Positions 17,094 to 26,511 are shown, counted from the stretch's first letter. The stretch is DNA of 64,000 nt from Cupriavidus neocaledonicus (GCF_000372525.1 NZ_AQUR01000103.1:124001-188000), one strand, 5' to 3'. Notes: generated by a model from the sequence alone, not told the origin. A program made the numbers and translations.

Positions 17094-17642
17094 ATGGCCA
17101 CGCCTTCCGCCCGCGACCGCATCCTCGACACCGCCGCCCGCCTGTTCTACCAGGAGGGCTATCGCGCCACCGGCATCGACCGGATCATTGCCGAATCCGG
17201 CGTGGCGAAGATGTCGCTCTACCGGCATTTCGCCTCCAAGAACGCGCTGATCGCGGCGTTCCTGGCGCGCCGGCATGACGAGTGGATGGCGTGGTTCCGC
17301 CAGGACGTGGAAGCCCGCCTCGCCGAGCGGCCCCGCCTGGACGTGATCGCCGACGCGCTGGCCGACTGGTTCGCCCGCGACTTTCGCGGCTGTGCCTTCA
17401 TCAACGTGGTGGCGGAAGCGGGGGGCGACGCTGAGGCGCAGCAGCAGGCGGTGGCCCACAAGGCTGACCTGGAGGCCTTCGTCGCCGATATCGCGGCGCA
17501 CCTGGGGCTGCGCGAGCCACTGGCGGTGGCGGCGGAGGCGATGCTGTGCATCGAGGGCATGATCGTGCGCTACCAGATGCAGCCGGACAGCGCGGTGATC
17601 GAGGCGGGCAGGCGGTTCCTTGGCCGTTTGCAGGGCGAATGA
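17094..17642 (+). CDS. TetR family transcriptional regulator
   Basis: 182 residues from ATG 17094. TetR helix-turn-helix: ARDRILDTAARLFYQEGYRATGIDR region, then ESGVAKMSLYRHFASKNALI. The C-terminal domain (CAFINVVAEAGGD) is of the kind seen in TetR proteins controlling stress or detoxification genes. The upstream site AGACAG/CTGTCT is shared with the promoter of the DUF1348 gene 5 kb away, giving a likely two-target regulon. The frame is open to 16992 but without similarity. Confidence 0.9.
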   Translation: MATPSARDRILDTAARLFYQEGYRATGIDRIIAESGVAKMSLYRHFASKNALIAAFLARRHDEWMAWFRQDVEARLAERPRLDVIADALADWFARDFRGCAFINVVAEAGGDAEAQQQAVAHKADLEAFVADIAAHLGLREPLAVAAEAMLCIEGMIVRYQMQPDSAVIEAGRRFLGRLQGE

Positions 17643-17997
17643 CGGGATCGTCCGGCCTGGCGCCGGGGCAGCATCCTGCGGGCTGCCGGATAGTCGCGCA
17701 GCGCCTCGTTCATCAGCGTTTGCCAGCCGCTACCGGTTGCCTTGTAGGGCGCCAGCACGTCGGGATCGATGCGCAGCGTCTGATTCACCTTGCGCTCGCC
17801 AACCGGTTTGGCAGGCCTGCCGCGACGTTTCGCCAGTGCCTCGACCGTCTCGTCGCCGAGCAACTCTCATGCCGGGCGCATCTTCGTGAACTGCTCTGTC
17901 GGCACTGACGCCGCATCGGGGTCTAGCTCAATGCCGCGCGCGATGGCGGCGTCCTCTGCCGGGGGGGGGGGCGGATGAGGTCAGGTTTCCTGTTCAT
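17643..17997 (-). pseudogene. Broken BrnA-type antitoxin gene
   Basis: From ATG 17997 on the minus strand the product starts MNRKPDLI, then enters an 11-base C tract (G11 on plus, 17961-17971). After it the family-like sequence resumes in another frame: AEDAAIARGIELDPDAA, PTEQFTKMRPA, then a TGA at 17867-17869 where CGA (Arg) would fit, then LLGDETVEALAKRRGRPAKP and LRIDPDVLAPYKATGSGWQT LMNEALRDY. That last part matches the BrnA DNA-binding C-terminal core. A tract of 9 or 12 C would restore frame, but the stop would remain. No BrnT toxin is recognisable upstream. Confidence 0.7.
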
Positions 17998-18097
17998 AGT
18001 CCCGCAGGAAAATCGGTCTCTCGAGCAAGGAAGATCCACGAAAAGTCCGAATCATATGTCTCGTCCGTGACACATTCAGGCTACAATTCTGATGTAA

Positions 18098-18120
18098 TCA
18101 CGAATCATTCCTATTCGTAA
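18098..18120 (+). promoter_or_regulatory. Palindrome upstream of the siderophore receptor (possible iron-response operator)
   Basis: TCACGAAT (18098-18105) and ATTCGTAA (18113-18120) form a near-perfect inverted repeat in an AT-rich block 60-80 bases before the receptor start. Position and A/T-rich character suit a Fur site, but the match to the Fur consensus is weak. Confidence 0.35.
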
Positions 18121-18179
18121 TCAGAATTTTCCACTTGTGATGCCGCTTAGCGGCACCGCCACAATTTGATCCCTGAGTG

Positions 18180-20390
18180 ATGTCTCTGCACCCGAACCGT
18201 CGGGCGAAGTCGCGCTTTGCCCGCTCCCCGCTTGTCACCCCATGCCGTCTTTCCTTGACCACCCTTGTGCTGAGCCTGCAGGCCGGCGGCGTGTTTGCGC
18301 AGGTCGGCGATAGCCCTGTGCCGGCCACGCCGGCGGCCGCAGCCGCAGGAGAATTGCCGGCGGTCACGGTGCGCGCCAGCCACGACGATGAGACCGCCAC
18401 CGGCCCGGTCCATGGCTTTGTGGCGAAACGCAGCGCCACCGCCACCAAGACCGACACGCCGGTGATGGAGACGCCCCAGTCGATCACCGTCATCACTCGT
18501 GACCGCATGGAAGCGCAGGGTGCGCAGACCGTGCAGCAAGCCATCGGCTACAGCGCCGGCGTCTACGCCGGTCCCTTCGGCAATGACGCGCGCGGAGACT
18601 GGGGCAAGTTCCGCGGCACGGACTTCACGCAGTATCGCGATGGCTTGCTGAACCAGGTCGGCTTCTACAACAACGTGCGTCCCGATGTTTATGCACTCGA
18701 GCGCATCGATGTGCTGCGCGGGCCGTCGTCGATGCTGTTCGGGCAGGGCGCGGTCGGCGGCATCCTGAACCTGGTCAGCAAGCGTCCGCAGGCGGAAGCG
18801 GCGCGGGAGGTCGGGGTGCAGTTCGGCAACTACAACCGCAAGCAGGTGCAGGCCGACCTGACCGGGCCGCTGGATGCGGACGGCAAGTGGCTGTACCGTC
18901 TGGTGGCGCTGGCGCGCGACAGCGACACGCAGGTGGACTACGTGCAGGACAACCGCTACCTGCTCGCGCCGTCGCTGACCTGGCGGCCGACACAGGACAC
19001 CTCGCTGACGCTGCTGGCCAACTTCCAGCGCGATGTGAGCGGGACCTCGGTCGGATTCTTCCCATGGCGCGGCACGCTATATCCGAACCCGGGCGGGCAG
19101 ATTCCCGACCACCTGTTCATCAGCGAACCCGGCTTTGACCGCTACACCGCGGAGCAGCAGTCGGTCGGCTACGAATTTCGGCACAAGTTCAACGACACTG
19201 TGACGGTGCGGCAGAACCTGCGCTATTCGCACAGCTCGGTGGACTACCGCAGCATCTATGCGCGATTCAATGATGCCAATCGTGGCTGGGTGCCGGGCAG
19301 CAACACGCTGATGAACCGCACCGTCTACGTGAATCAGCCGACGCTGAATTCGTTCGCGCTGGACACGCAGGCACAGACCAACTTCCGCACCGGCCCGATC
19401 CAGCACACTTTGCTGACGGGCGTTGACTACCAGCACGCTGAAATCACGGGGACCACCGGCGTGGGCGGGTCCGCCGCGCCGCTCGATGTGTTCAACCCGG
19501 TCTACGGCAATTTCACGCCGCCGGGCACGCGCTCGCTGAATCCGGCCACGCAGGCGCAAACCGGCCTGTACGTGCAGGACCAGCTGGCCTGGAACAAGTG
19601 GCTGCTGATGCTGGGGCTGCGCTATGACTGGTCGCGCGCCGCGCAGGACAACACGCCCTCGGCCAGCCGCGACGACAGCGAGCTGACCAAGCGTGCCGGC
19701 CTGATGTACCGTTCGGACATCGGCCTGAACCCGTACGTCAGCTACTCCGAGTCGTTCCAGGGGCTGGCCGGGTTCAACAAGGCCAACCAGGCCTTCAAGC
19801 CGCTGCGCGGCTCGCAGTGGGAGGCGGGCATCAAGTACCAGCCGCCTGGCAAGAACGCCACGCTGACCATCGCGGCATTCGACATGCGCGAGAAGAACCG
19901 CAAGACCGCCGGCGTGGTCAACGGCATTCCGGATTCGGTGCAGGTGGGCGAAGCGCGCACGCGCGGCATCGAAGTGGAGGCACTGGCTTCGCTGACGAAC
20001 CGGCTGGACCTGATCGCGACCTACACCTACCTGGATGCGCGCGTGATCGACGGCACCCCGGCCGAGGTCGGCAAGAAGCTGGCGAGCACGCCGTCGAACA
20101 TGGCCTCGCTGTGGGCCAACTATCGCTTCAAGCTGTTCGGGATGCCGGGCTTCGTGGCGGGCGGCGGCCTGCGCTACGTCGGCCCCAGCTATGACGGCGC
20201 CGACCAGAACCGGGTGGGCGGCGTAACGCTGTACGACGCCATGATTGCCTATGACCATGGCCCGCTGCGGGTCGCGCTGAACGCCAACAACCTGTTCGAC
20301 AAGCAGTTCCTGACCACTTGCCTGGCGCGCGGGGACTGCTACTTCGGCGCGCGCCGCACCGTGGTGGGTACCGTCACCTACCGCTTCTGA
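18180..20390 (+). CDS. TonB-dependent siderophore receptor
   Basis: About 736 residues. Signal sequence (LSLTTLVLSLQAGGVFAQ), plug domain with TDTPVMETPQSITVITRDR and the conserved IDVLRGPSSMLFGQGAVGGI / LNLVSKRPQ stretch, then a 22-strand type barrel ending in the outer-membrane signature VGTVTYRF with terminal Phe. No STN signalling domain precedes the plug, so it is a transducer-less receptor of the FhuE/FpvA-like ferric siderophore class. ATG 18180 directly follows an in-frame GTG at 18177. No siderophore biosynthesis or TonB genes are nearby, so it probably serves xenosiderophore uptake. Confidence 0.93.
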   Translation: MSLHPNRRAKSRFARSPLVTPCRLSLTTLVLSLQAGGVFAQVGDSPVPATPAAAAAGELPAVTVRASHDDETATGPVHGFVAKRSATATKTDTPVMETPQSITVITRDRMEAQGAQTVQQAIGYSAGVYAGPFGNDARGDWGKFRGTDFTQYRDGLLNQVGFYNNVRPDVYALERIDVLRGPSSMLFGQGAVGGILNLVSKRPQAEAAREVGVQFGNYNRKQVQADLTGPLDADGKWLYRLVALARDSDTQVDYVQDNRYLLAPSLTWRPTQDTSLTLLANFQRDVSGTSVGFFPWRGTLYPNPGGQIPDHLFISEPGFDRYTAEQQSVGYEFRHKFNDTVTVRQNLRYSHSSVDYRSIYARFNDANRGWVPGSNTLMNRTVYVNQPTLNSFALDTQAQTNFRTGPIQHTLLTGVDYQHAEITGTTGVGGSAAPLDVFNPVYGNFTPPGTRSLNPATQAQTGLYVQDQLAWNKWLLMLGLRYDWSRAAQDNTPSASRDDSELTKRAGLMYRSDIGLNPYVSYSESFQGLAGFNKANQAFKPLRGSQWEAGIKYQPPGKNATLTIAAFDMREKNRKTAGVVNGIPDSVQVGEARTRGIEVEALASLTNRLDLIATYTYLDARVIDGTPAEVGKKLASTPSNMASLWANYRFKLFGMPGFVAGGGLRYVGPSYDGADQNRVGGVTLYDAMIAYDHGPLRVALNANNLFDKQFLTTCLARGDCYFGARRTVVGTVTYRF

Positions 20391-20413
20391 GCGGAACTGG
20401 CGCAAAGCCTCGC

Positions 20414-20438
20414 GCCCCCGGCCAGGACGGTCGGGGGC
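20414..20438 (+). terminator. Hairpin after the siderophore receptor gene
   Basis: GCCCCCGGCC (20414-20423) pairs with GGTCGGGGGC (20429-20438) with one G-T wobble and a 5-base loop, starting 23 bases after the receptor stop. No T-run follows. It lies between convergent genes. Confidence 0.45.
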
Positions 20439-20470
20439 CGATAAGCCGGCCAAAGTCGCCGCCCGGCGGG

Positions 20471-21145
20471 CTAATCGGCGTCGGGGATGGGCGCGCCTTG
20501 CACCTTGGGCGCCGGCTCGGCCTGCAGGGCATCGGCCGGCAACAGCCGCAGGAAGGTGCGCGCGATCTCGGGGTTCCGGCACGCCAGCCAGTCGTCCCAC
20601 TGCGCGCGCGGCACGATCACCACCGAGCGCTTCTCGTCGCCCGGCTTGTGGAAGCGCTGCATCAGCGGGTGCTGCGCCGAGTCGACGGTCAGCATGGTGA
20701 AGGACAGCGCCTGGTCCGGCCAGCCGCGCCACAGCCCGGCAATGCCGAAGGCCGGCTCGCCGGGCAGCCAGACGCGCCAGCGCACTGGCTTGCCCGGCGC
20801 CGCACTGTCCGCCCCGTGGTCGGGATACGCGAACTCATAGAACGCCGTGGCCGGTATCAGGCAGAGCTGGCCCTGGCGCCAGTAGCCCGCAAAGGCGGGG
20901 CGCTCGCCAACGGTTTCGCTGCGGGCATTGGTGGTGTCGTAGCGCCGTGCGCCGGGCGGAATGCGCGCGCGCGGCACCATGCCGAACGAGGCCAGGTCGG
21001 CACTGCGGCTGCCATCCTCGGCGGCGCGCACGATCGGCGCCGCATAGTCGGGATAGGTCTCGGCCTTGTACACGCCCGGCGGTGGCTCCACGCCGAAGAT
21101 TTCGCGCAGGATGCGGCGCTGGACCGGGGCATAGTTGGTGCACAT
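20471..21145 (-). CDS. SRAP domain protein (SOS response-associated, YedK/HMCES type)
   Basis: 224 residues from ATG 21145. The catalytic Cys2 immediately follows the initiator Met (MCTNYAP); other conserved features are the TTNARSET segment (Asn/Arg DNA contacts), a FYEF motif with the conserved Glu, and LTVDSAQHPLMQRFHKPG containing the active-site His. SRAP proteins form thiazolidine crosslinks with abasic sites in single-stranded DNA to protect them. The longer frame to 21244 would bury Cys2 and is rejected. Confidence 0.93.
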   Translation of the reverse strand: MCTNYAPVQRRILREIFGVEPPPGVYKAETYPDYAAPIVRAAEDGSRSADLASFGMVPRARIPPGARRYDTTNARSETVGERPAFAGYWRQGQLCLIPATAFYEFAYPDHGADSAAPGKPVRWRVWLPGEPAFGIAGLWRGWPDQALSFTMLTVDSAQHPLMQRFHKPGDEKRSVVIVPRAQWDDWLACRNPEIARTFLRLLPADALQAEPAPKVQGAPIPDAD

Positions 21146-21378
21146 GCGCTCTCTCCGGAGGGTGATGCCGGTATCGTGTGGGGCCGCGGGCGCCGCGTCA
21201 AGGCCGCTGCGGCGCCCCGTTGATCCGCAATGCAGGCATGGCAAAAACCGTCAGCCGCGCTGGCGGAATCGGTTATTGCCGGACCGGCGCGCCGTGGCGC
21301 ACACTCTTGCGACAGCCGTGGCGCGGCGAACGCGCACGGCCACCGACTACAAGGCACAAGCCGGATTCAGGAGACCCC

Positions 21379-23043
21379 ATGCGCGACTACGCCCAAGCTT
21401 TCGACGGATTTTCCTATGACGACGCCGTGGCACGGCAACTGCACGGCAGCCTGGCGGCGATGAACGCCTGCGTCGAATGCTGCGACCGGCACGCACAGCC
21501 AGGCCGCATTGCGCTGAACTGGGAAGGCCGCCACGGCGACGCGCGCAGCTGGACCTTTGCCGAGCTGCAGGCGCTGTCGGCGCAGTTCGCGGGTTTCCTG
21601 AAGGCACAGGGTGTGCAGCCGGGCGACCGCGTCGCGGGGCTGCTGCCGCGCAACGCCGAGCTGCTGGTGACGATCCTCGGCACGTGGCGCGCCGGTGCCG
21701 TGTACCAGCCGCTGTTTACCGCCTTCGGCCCCAAGGCCATCGAGCATCGCCTCAATGCGTCCGGGGCGAAAGTGGTGGTCACCGATACCGCTAACCGGCC
21801 CAAGCTGGCCGAAGTAGCCGGCTGTCCGGCTATCGTCACCGTGGCCGGCAGCCGGGGCGGCACGGAACAACCGGCCGTGACGGCAGGCGATTTCAGCTTC
21901 TGGGCCGAGCTGGCACGCCAGCCGGCATCGTTCGCGCCCGTGATGCGGCGCGGCGACGACCCCTTCCTGATGATGTTCACCTCCGGCACCACCGGCCCGG
22001 CCAAGCCGCTGCTGGTGCCGCTCAAGGCCATTGCCGCGTTTGCCGCCTATATGCGCGATGCGGTTGACCTGCGCGACGACGATGCGTTCTGGAACCTGGC
22101 CGACCCGGGCTGGGCCTACGGCCTGTACTACGCCGTCACCGGCCCGCTGTCGCTGGGCCATGCCACTACGTTCTACGACGGCCCGTTCAGCGTCGACAGC
22201 ACCTGTCGCGTGATCCGCAAATACGGCATCACCAATCTGGCCGGGTCGCCCACGGCCTACCGGCTGCTGATCGCGGCGGGCGAGGCCGTGTCCGGCCCGC
22301 TGCGCGGGCAATTGCGCGCCGTCAGCAGCGCCGGCGAGCCGCTCAACCCGGAAGTGATCCGCTGGTTCGCCAGCGAGCTGGGCGTTACCATCCACGACCA
22401 CTATGGCCAGACCGAGCTGGGCATGGTGCTGTGCAACCACCACGCCCTGGCCCACCCGGTGCGCATGGGCGCGGCCGGCTTTGCCAGCCCGGGGCACCGC
22501 GTGGTGGTGGTCGACGAGGCCCTGCGCGAGCTGCCGCCGGGCCAGCCGGGCACGCTGGCGCTAGACCTGAAGCGTTCGCCGATGTGCTGGTTCGGCGGCT
22601 ACCACGGTACGCCCACCAGCGCCTTTGCCGGCGACTACTACCTGACCGGCGATTCCGCCGAGCTCAACGACGACGGCAGCATCAGCTTTATCGGCCGCGC
22701 CGACGACGTCATCACCACCTCCGGCTACCGGGTCGGCCCGTTCGACGTGGAAAGCGCGCTGATCGAGCACCCGTCCGTGGTCGAGGCTGCGGTGATCGGC
22801 AAGCCCGACCCCGAGCGCACCGAACTGATCAAGGCCTTCGTGGTGCTGGACCCGCAGCACCCGGCCTCGCCCGAGCTGGCCGAGACCCTGCGCCTGCACG
22901 TGCGCCAGCGCCTGGCCGCCCATGCCTACCCGCGCGAAATCGAGTTCGTCGCCGAACTGCCCAAGACCCCCAGCGGCAAGGTCCAGCGCTTTATCCTGCG
23001 CAACCAGGAGGTCGCCCGCGCGCGCACGGCGGCCGGCGCCTGA
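21379..23043 (+). CDS. Acyl-CoA synthetase (AMP-dependent, acetyl/medium-chain type)
   Basis: 554 residues from ATG 21379, preceded by AGGAGA. ANL superfamily motifs: A3 P-loop MMFTSGTTGPAKPLLVPL, A5 DHYGQTELGM, A7 YYLTGDSAELNDDG, A8 RADDVITTSGYRVGPFDVES, and the A10 lysine in TPSGKVQRFILR. It activates a carboxylic acid to acyl-AMP then acyl-CoA; sequence style is closest to the acetate/medium-chain ACSM group, exact substrate unknown. The product is cytosolic. It stands alone between the SRAP gene and the BON gene. Confidence 0.92.
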   Translation: MRDYAQAFDGFSYDDAVARQLHGSLAAMNACVECCDRHAQPGRIALNWEGRHGDARSWTFAELQALSAQFAGFLKAQGVQPGDRVAGLLPRNAELLVTILGTWRAGAVYQPLFTAFGPKAIEHRLNASGAKVVVTDTANRPKLAEVAGCPAIVTVAGSRGGTEQPAVTAGDFSFWAELARQPASFAPVMRRGDDPFLMMFTSGTTGPAKPLLVPLKAIAAFAAYMRDAVDLRDDDAFWNLADPGWAYGLYYAVTGPLSLGHATTFYDGPFSVDSTCRVIRKYGITNLAGSPTAYRLLIAAGEAVSGPLRGQLRAVSSAGEPLNPEVIRWFASELGVTIHDHYGQTELGMVLCNHHALAHPVRMGAAGFASPGHRVVVVDEALRELPPGQPGTLALDLKRSPMCWFGGYHGTPTSAFAGDYYLTGDSAELNDDGSISFIGRADDVITTSGYRVGPFDVESALIEHPSVVEAAVIGKPDPERTELIKAFVVLDPQHPASPELAETLRLHVRQRLAAHAYPREIEFVAELPKTPSGKVQRFILRNQEVARARTAAGA

Positions 23044-23216
23044 ACCGGGCGCTGCCGGCTCGGCTGGGCGGCAGCGCCCCGGGGGCGGACCGCTTCCTAT
23101 AATGAGGAAGCGGTTGCCGGGGTCCCGGGGGTGAAGGAGGCCGCGGCGCCGCTCCGGCGCGCCTGCAGGCAGGGGCGCGCCTCCCTCCATCTCCAGACAA
23201 CCGGCGAGGCGACAAC

Positions 23217-23948
23217 ATGCAGAGTAGCGAAGCGGTGCTGACGCAGGCGCGCGCAGCCCTGGCCCATGTGCCCTATCAGGGCCATGTCCTCCATCCCACC
23301 ATCCAGCTGCGGCTCTCGGACGGGGCCCTGATCCTCGAGGGCGAAGTGGCCGATATCGTCGACAAGACCCGGGCCGCGGCGACGCTGCGGCGCGTGGACG
23401 GCGTCACCAGCGTGATCGACCACCTGCGCGTGGCCGACGGCGGCGCCCCGATCGGCGACGGCGAGCTGCGCGACGCCGTGTGCGAGCGCCTTCTCAATGC
23501 CGTCGAATTTCACAATTGCAAGATTTGCGCGCGCGTCAAGGGCAAGCCAGAGGCCATGCGCGAACCCGTGAGCGAACGCAACGGCTGGATCGAAGTCGCG
23601 GTGCAGGACGGCGTGGTGACGCTGTGGGGCCAGGTGATCAGCCTGTCGCACATGCGCCTGGCCGGCGTGCTGGCGTGGTGGTCGCGCGGCTGCCGCTGCG
23701 TGGTCAATGAACTGGTGGTGGCGCCCGCCGAAACCGACCGCGACGATGAAATCACCGAGGCGCTGATGCTGGTGCTGGAAACCGACCCCTTTGTCGATGC
23801 CGCCCAGCTCAGCGCGCATACCCAGGACCGCGTGGTGACGCTCGAGGGCTGCGTCAGCAACGAGCGCACGCGCCTCCAGGCCGAGCGCGATGCCTGGTAC
23901 GTGCAGGGCGTGGAGGACGTGGTCAACCACATCTCGCTGCGCCCCTGA
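23217..23948 (+). CDS. Triple BON-domain protein
   Basis: 243 residues holding three consecutive BON modules, each with the pattern of a short helix, a beta strand rich in DGxVTLxG and a VxGVxxVxxxL end: LSDGALILEGEVADIV with VDGVTSVIDHLRV, VQDGVVTLWGQVI with VVNELVV, and TQDRVVTLEGCVSN with VQGVEDVVNHISL. BON domains bind phospholipid or other surfaces, usually in the periplasm, but no signal peptide is visible here, so location is uncertain. The middle part has a Cys pair (NCKICARVKG) that could bind metal. Confidence 0.85.
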   Translation: MQSSEAVLTQARAALAHVPYQGHVLHPTIQLRLSDGALILEGEVADIVDKTRAAATLRRVDGVTSVIDHLRVADGGAPIGDGELRDAVCERLLNAVEFHNCKICARVKGKPEAMREPVSERNGWIEVAVQDGVVTLWGQVISLSHMRLAGVLAWWSRGCRCVVNELVVAPAETDRDDEITEALMLVLETDPFVDAAQLSAHTQDRVVTLEGCVSNERTRLQAERDAWYVQGVEDVVNHISLRP

Positions 23949-23966
23949 GCGCGGGCCCGGGACCGG

Positions 23967-25160
23967 CTACCGGTGTGCGCCGCGCTGCGCGGCGCGCTTT
24001 GCCGCGGTATCTTCCATGCGCCAGTAGCGCCGCCGCGCCCGCAGCGCAAAGCGGGCGCGGTAATCCGACATCGACATGCCGGTGGCGCGCTGGAACAGCC
24101 GGCGGAACGCCGCGGCGTCGCTGTAGCCGCAGGCCTCGGCAATGGCATGGGTGCCGTGCAGCGTGACTTCCAGCAGCATGCGGGCACGCTCCACGCGCAG
24201 CGTGTGCAGGTAGTCCAGCGGCGTCATGCCGGTGACCTGGCCGAAATGCCGCAGCAGCGTGCGTTCGCTGACCGCCGCCGCCTGCGCCACCGCAGCCAGC
24301 CGGTAGGGCTCGGACACATGGTCGCGCAGCCACTGGATGGCGCGGTAGACCGGGCTGTCGGCGGTGCGGCCGAGCCAGCGTTGCGACACCAGCGCCGGCA
24401 CGCTGCGCTGGCGCTCGGGCTGGAACAGCATCAGCCGCGACGCCGCCTGCGCCAGGTCAGGATCGTGCAGATGGCCCAGCACGCGCAGCATGAATTCCAC
24501 CTGCAGCGCGGGCGCCACGCAGGAAAACACGTGGCCGTGCACGCTCATGGCCGCGTCGCTGGTCAGATCGCAATGCGGGTACTGGCGCGCCATCCAGCTC
24601 TGGAACATCCATGGCGCCCCCACGCTGGCGCCATCCAGCAAGCCCAGCTGCAGCGGCAGCACCATCCCCGACGCGCACGCGGCGATCCAGCCGCCGGCGC
24701 GCGCGTGGCGCTCCACCAGCCGCAGCGCCGCGGCATCGCGCAGCACCAGTTCGCCCAGTTCCGGCGCATTGCTGGCCAGCAGCGCGGGAATGACCAGCAG
24801 CGTGCGGCTGCCCGGCGCACGGGCGCGCCGCGTCGACGACACCAGCCCGGGCAGTTCGGTGGCCAGGGTGCGGCCGTTGGCACGGCACAGTTGCCAGCTC
24901 AGCGTGGGCGCGGCGCCAGGGCGCTGCAGGCTGGCTACGCCGGCGACCGTGCGCAGCACGTCGAGCGTGGTGAACAGGCTGCCGGGCATGGCTTGCGGCA
25001 GCCACAGCAGGCGCACGTGCAGCGGGACGTTCTGTGACGGGGGCGCGATGGCGACGGTGGGGGCTGGCATGCCTTGAGGCGCTTCGAATGGTTGCGGACG
25101 GGGGGCGCCGGGGCTCGTGGCGGGATCGGCATCCGGATTGGCGATATTGAACCTCCCCAT
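23967..25160 (-). CDS. GlxA-type AraC family regulator (DJ-1/PfpI domain plus HTH)
   Basis: About 397 residues. N-terminal class I glutamine-amidotransferase-like domain (VRLLWLPQAMPGSLFTTLDVL, then GGWIAACASGMVLPLQLGLLDG, the nucleophile-elbow-like CASG) followed by two AraC helix-turn-helices (LAAVAQAAAVSERTLLRHFG and AIAEACGYSDAAAFRRLFQR ATG). Such regulators (GlxA, FtrA, CdhR) control catabolism of amino-acid-like compounds. It is divergent from the M20 peptidase at 25252. Start is uncertain: TTG 25172, ATG 25160 and ATG 25070 are in frame; the last leaves more room for promoters. Confidence 0.87.
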   Translation of the reverse strand: MGRFNIANPDADPATSPGAPRPQPFEAPQGMPAPTVAIAPPSQNVPLHVRLLWLPQAMPGSLFTTLDVLRTVAGVASLQRPGAAPTLSWQLCRANGRTLATELPGLVSSTRRARAPGSRTLLVIPALLASNAPELGELVLRDAAALRLVERHARAGGWIAACASGMVLPLQLGLLDGASVGAPWMFQSWMARQYPHCDLTSDAAMSVHGHVFSCVAPALQVEFMLRVLGHLHDPDLAQAASRLMLFQPERQRSVPALVSQRWLGRTADSPVYRAIQWLRDHVSEPYRLAAVAQAAAVSERTLLRHFGQVTGMTPLDYLHTLRVERARMLLEVTLHGTHAIAEACGYSDAAAFRRLFQRATGMSMSDYRARFALRARRRYWRMEDTAAKRAAQRGAHR

Positions 25161-25251
25161 AGTTGCTGGCAAGGACTAGCATCGTGCCGTTGTGTCGCGG
25201 CGAACGGCCATGCCCGCGGCACCACCAACAAGACCAAACCGAGGAGATTCC

Positions 25252-26511
25252 ATGCCGTTTTCCGTTCGCCACGTTGCCATTGCCGCTGCCCTGACGCTTG
25301 CCGGAGCCGGCATGCCGGCCATTGCCGCGCAGCCCGATGCCGCGCTGCTGTCCGCCGCGCAGGCTGCGCAGCCCAGGGTCGTGCAGTCGCTCAAGGAGAT
25401 GGTGTCGATCGAATCCGGCAGCGCCAATGCCAAGGGGCTGGCGCAGATGGCCAGCTACACCGAGAAGCGCCTGCAGGCGCTGGGCGCCAGGGTGGAGCGC
25501 CTGCCCGTGACCAAGGGCCCGGGCACCATGGTCAAGGCCACCTTCACCGGCACCGGCAAGCGCCGCGTCATGCTGATTGCCCACCTCGACACCGTGTACC
25601 CCGACAACACGCTCGCCACGCAGCCGATCCGCGAGGAGGGCAACCGGCTCTATGGCCCGGGCATCGCCGACGACAAGGGCGGCATCGCCGTGATCCTGCA
25701 CTCGCTCGAGATCCTGAAGCAACAGGGCTGGCGCGACTACGCGCAGATCACGGTGCTGTTCAATCCCGACGAGGAGGTGGGCTCGGTCGGGTCGGCCGAC
25801 ACCATCGCCACGCTGGCGGCGCAGCATGACGTGGTGCTGTCGTGCGAGCCCACCGCGGCCAAGGACGTGGTCAAGGCCGAGGCACTGCTGCTGGGCGCCT
25901 CCGGCACCGCCACCGCCACCATGCAGGTCAAGGGTCGCGCCTCCCACGCCGGCGCCGCGCCCGAGCGCGGCCGCAATGCGCTGCTCGAACTGGCCCACCA
26001 GCTGCAGCAGACGCGCGACGCGGCCAGCCTGGTGCCCGGTTCGCAGCTGAACTGGACCCAGGCCCAGGCCGGCACGGTGCGCAACCAGATCCCCGAAAGC
26101 GCCGTGGCCTATGGCGACGTGCGCACCACGGCCGCCGGTGCCGCCGAAAAGCTGAAGGTGGCGCTGCAGGACAAGGTCAAGTCCAGCCAGCTGGTGCCCG
26201 ACACCCACACCACGGTGACGATGGAAGAAGGCCGTCCGCCGTTCGTTGCCGACGCGCGCGGCCGTGCGCTCGCCAGGCGCGCGCAGGAAATCTATGCCGA
26301 GCTGGACGGCCGCACGCTGGCGCTGGCCGAAGGCACCGGCGGCGCCACCGACGCCAGCTACGCCGCCCGTTCGGGCAAGCCCGCGGTGGTGGAAAGCTTC
26401 GGCCTGGCCGGCTTCGGCTACCACGCGCGCGACGAATATATCGAACTGGATTCGATCGTGCCGCGCCTGTACCTGATGACCCGGATCCTGCAGGATATCG
26501 GCAGCAACTGA
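25252..26511 (+). CDS. Exported M20 glutamate carboxypeptidase (CPG2-like)
   Basis: 419 residues with a signal peptide (AIAAALTLAGAGMPAIAAQ). M20 motifs: LIAHLDTVYPDN (metal His and Asp), YGPGIADDKGGIAV (bridging Asp), FNPDEEVGSVGS (catalytic and metal Glu), and the late GTGGATDASYAA region carrying a metal ligand. Length and motifs match Pseudomonas carboxypeptidase G2, a periplasmic zinc enzyme that releases C-terminal glutamate from folates and related amides. GAGGAGA precedes the ATG. The divergent AraC-type regulator is a candidate controller. Confidence 0.92.
   Translation: MPFSVRHVAIAAALTLAGAGMPAIAAQPDAALLSAAQAAQPRVVQSLKEMVSIESGSANAKGLAQMASYTEKRLQALGARVERLPVTKGPGTMVKATFTGTGKRRVMLIAHLDTVYPDNTLATQPIREEGNRLYGPGIADDKGGIAVILHSLEILKQQGWRDYAQITVLFNPDEEVGSVGSADTIATLAAQHDVVLSCEPTAAKDVVKAEALLLGASGTATATMQVKGRASHAGAAPERGRNALLELAHQLQQTRDAASLVPGSQLNWTQAQAGTVRNQIPESAVAYGDVRTTAAGAAEKLKVALQDKVKSSQLVPDTHTTVTMEEGRPPFVADARGRALARRAQEIYAELDGRTLALAEGTGGATDASYAARSGKPAVVESFGLAGFGYHARDEYIELDSIVPRLYLMTRILQDIGSN

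Noticed and set aside
17998..18070. BrnT toxin upstream of the BrnA remnant
   Set aside because: Short frames there (for example one ending at 17993) show no BrnT motifs.
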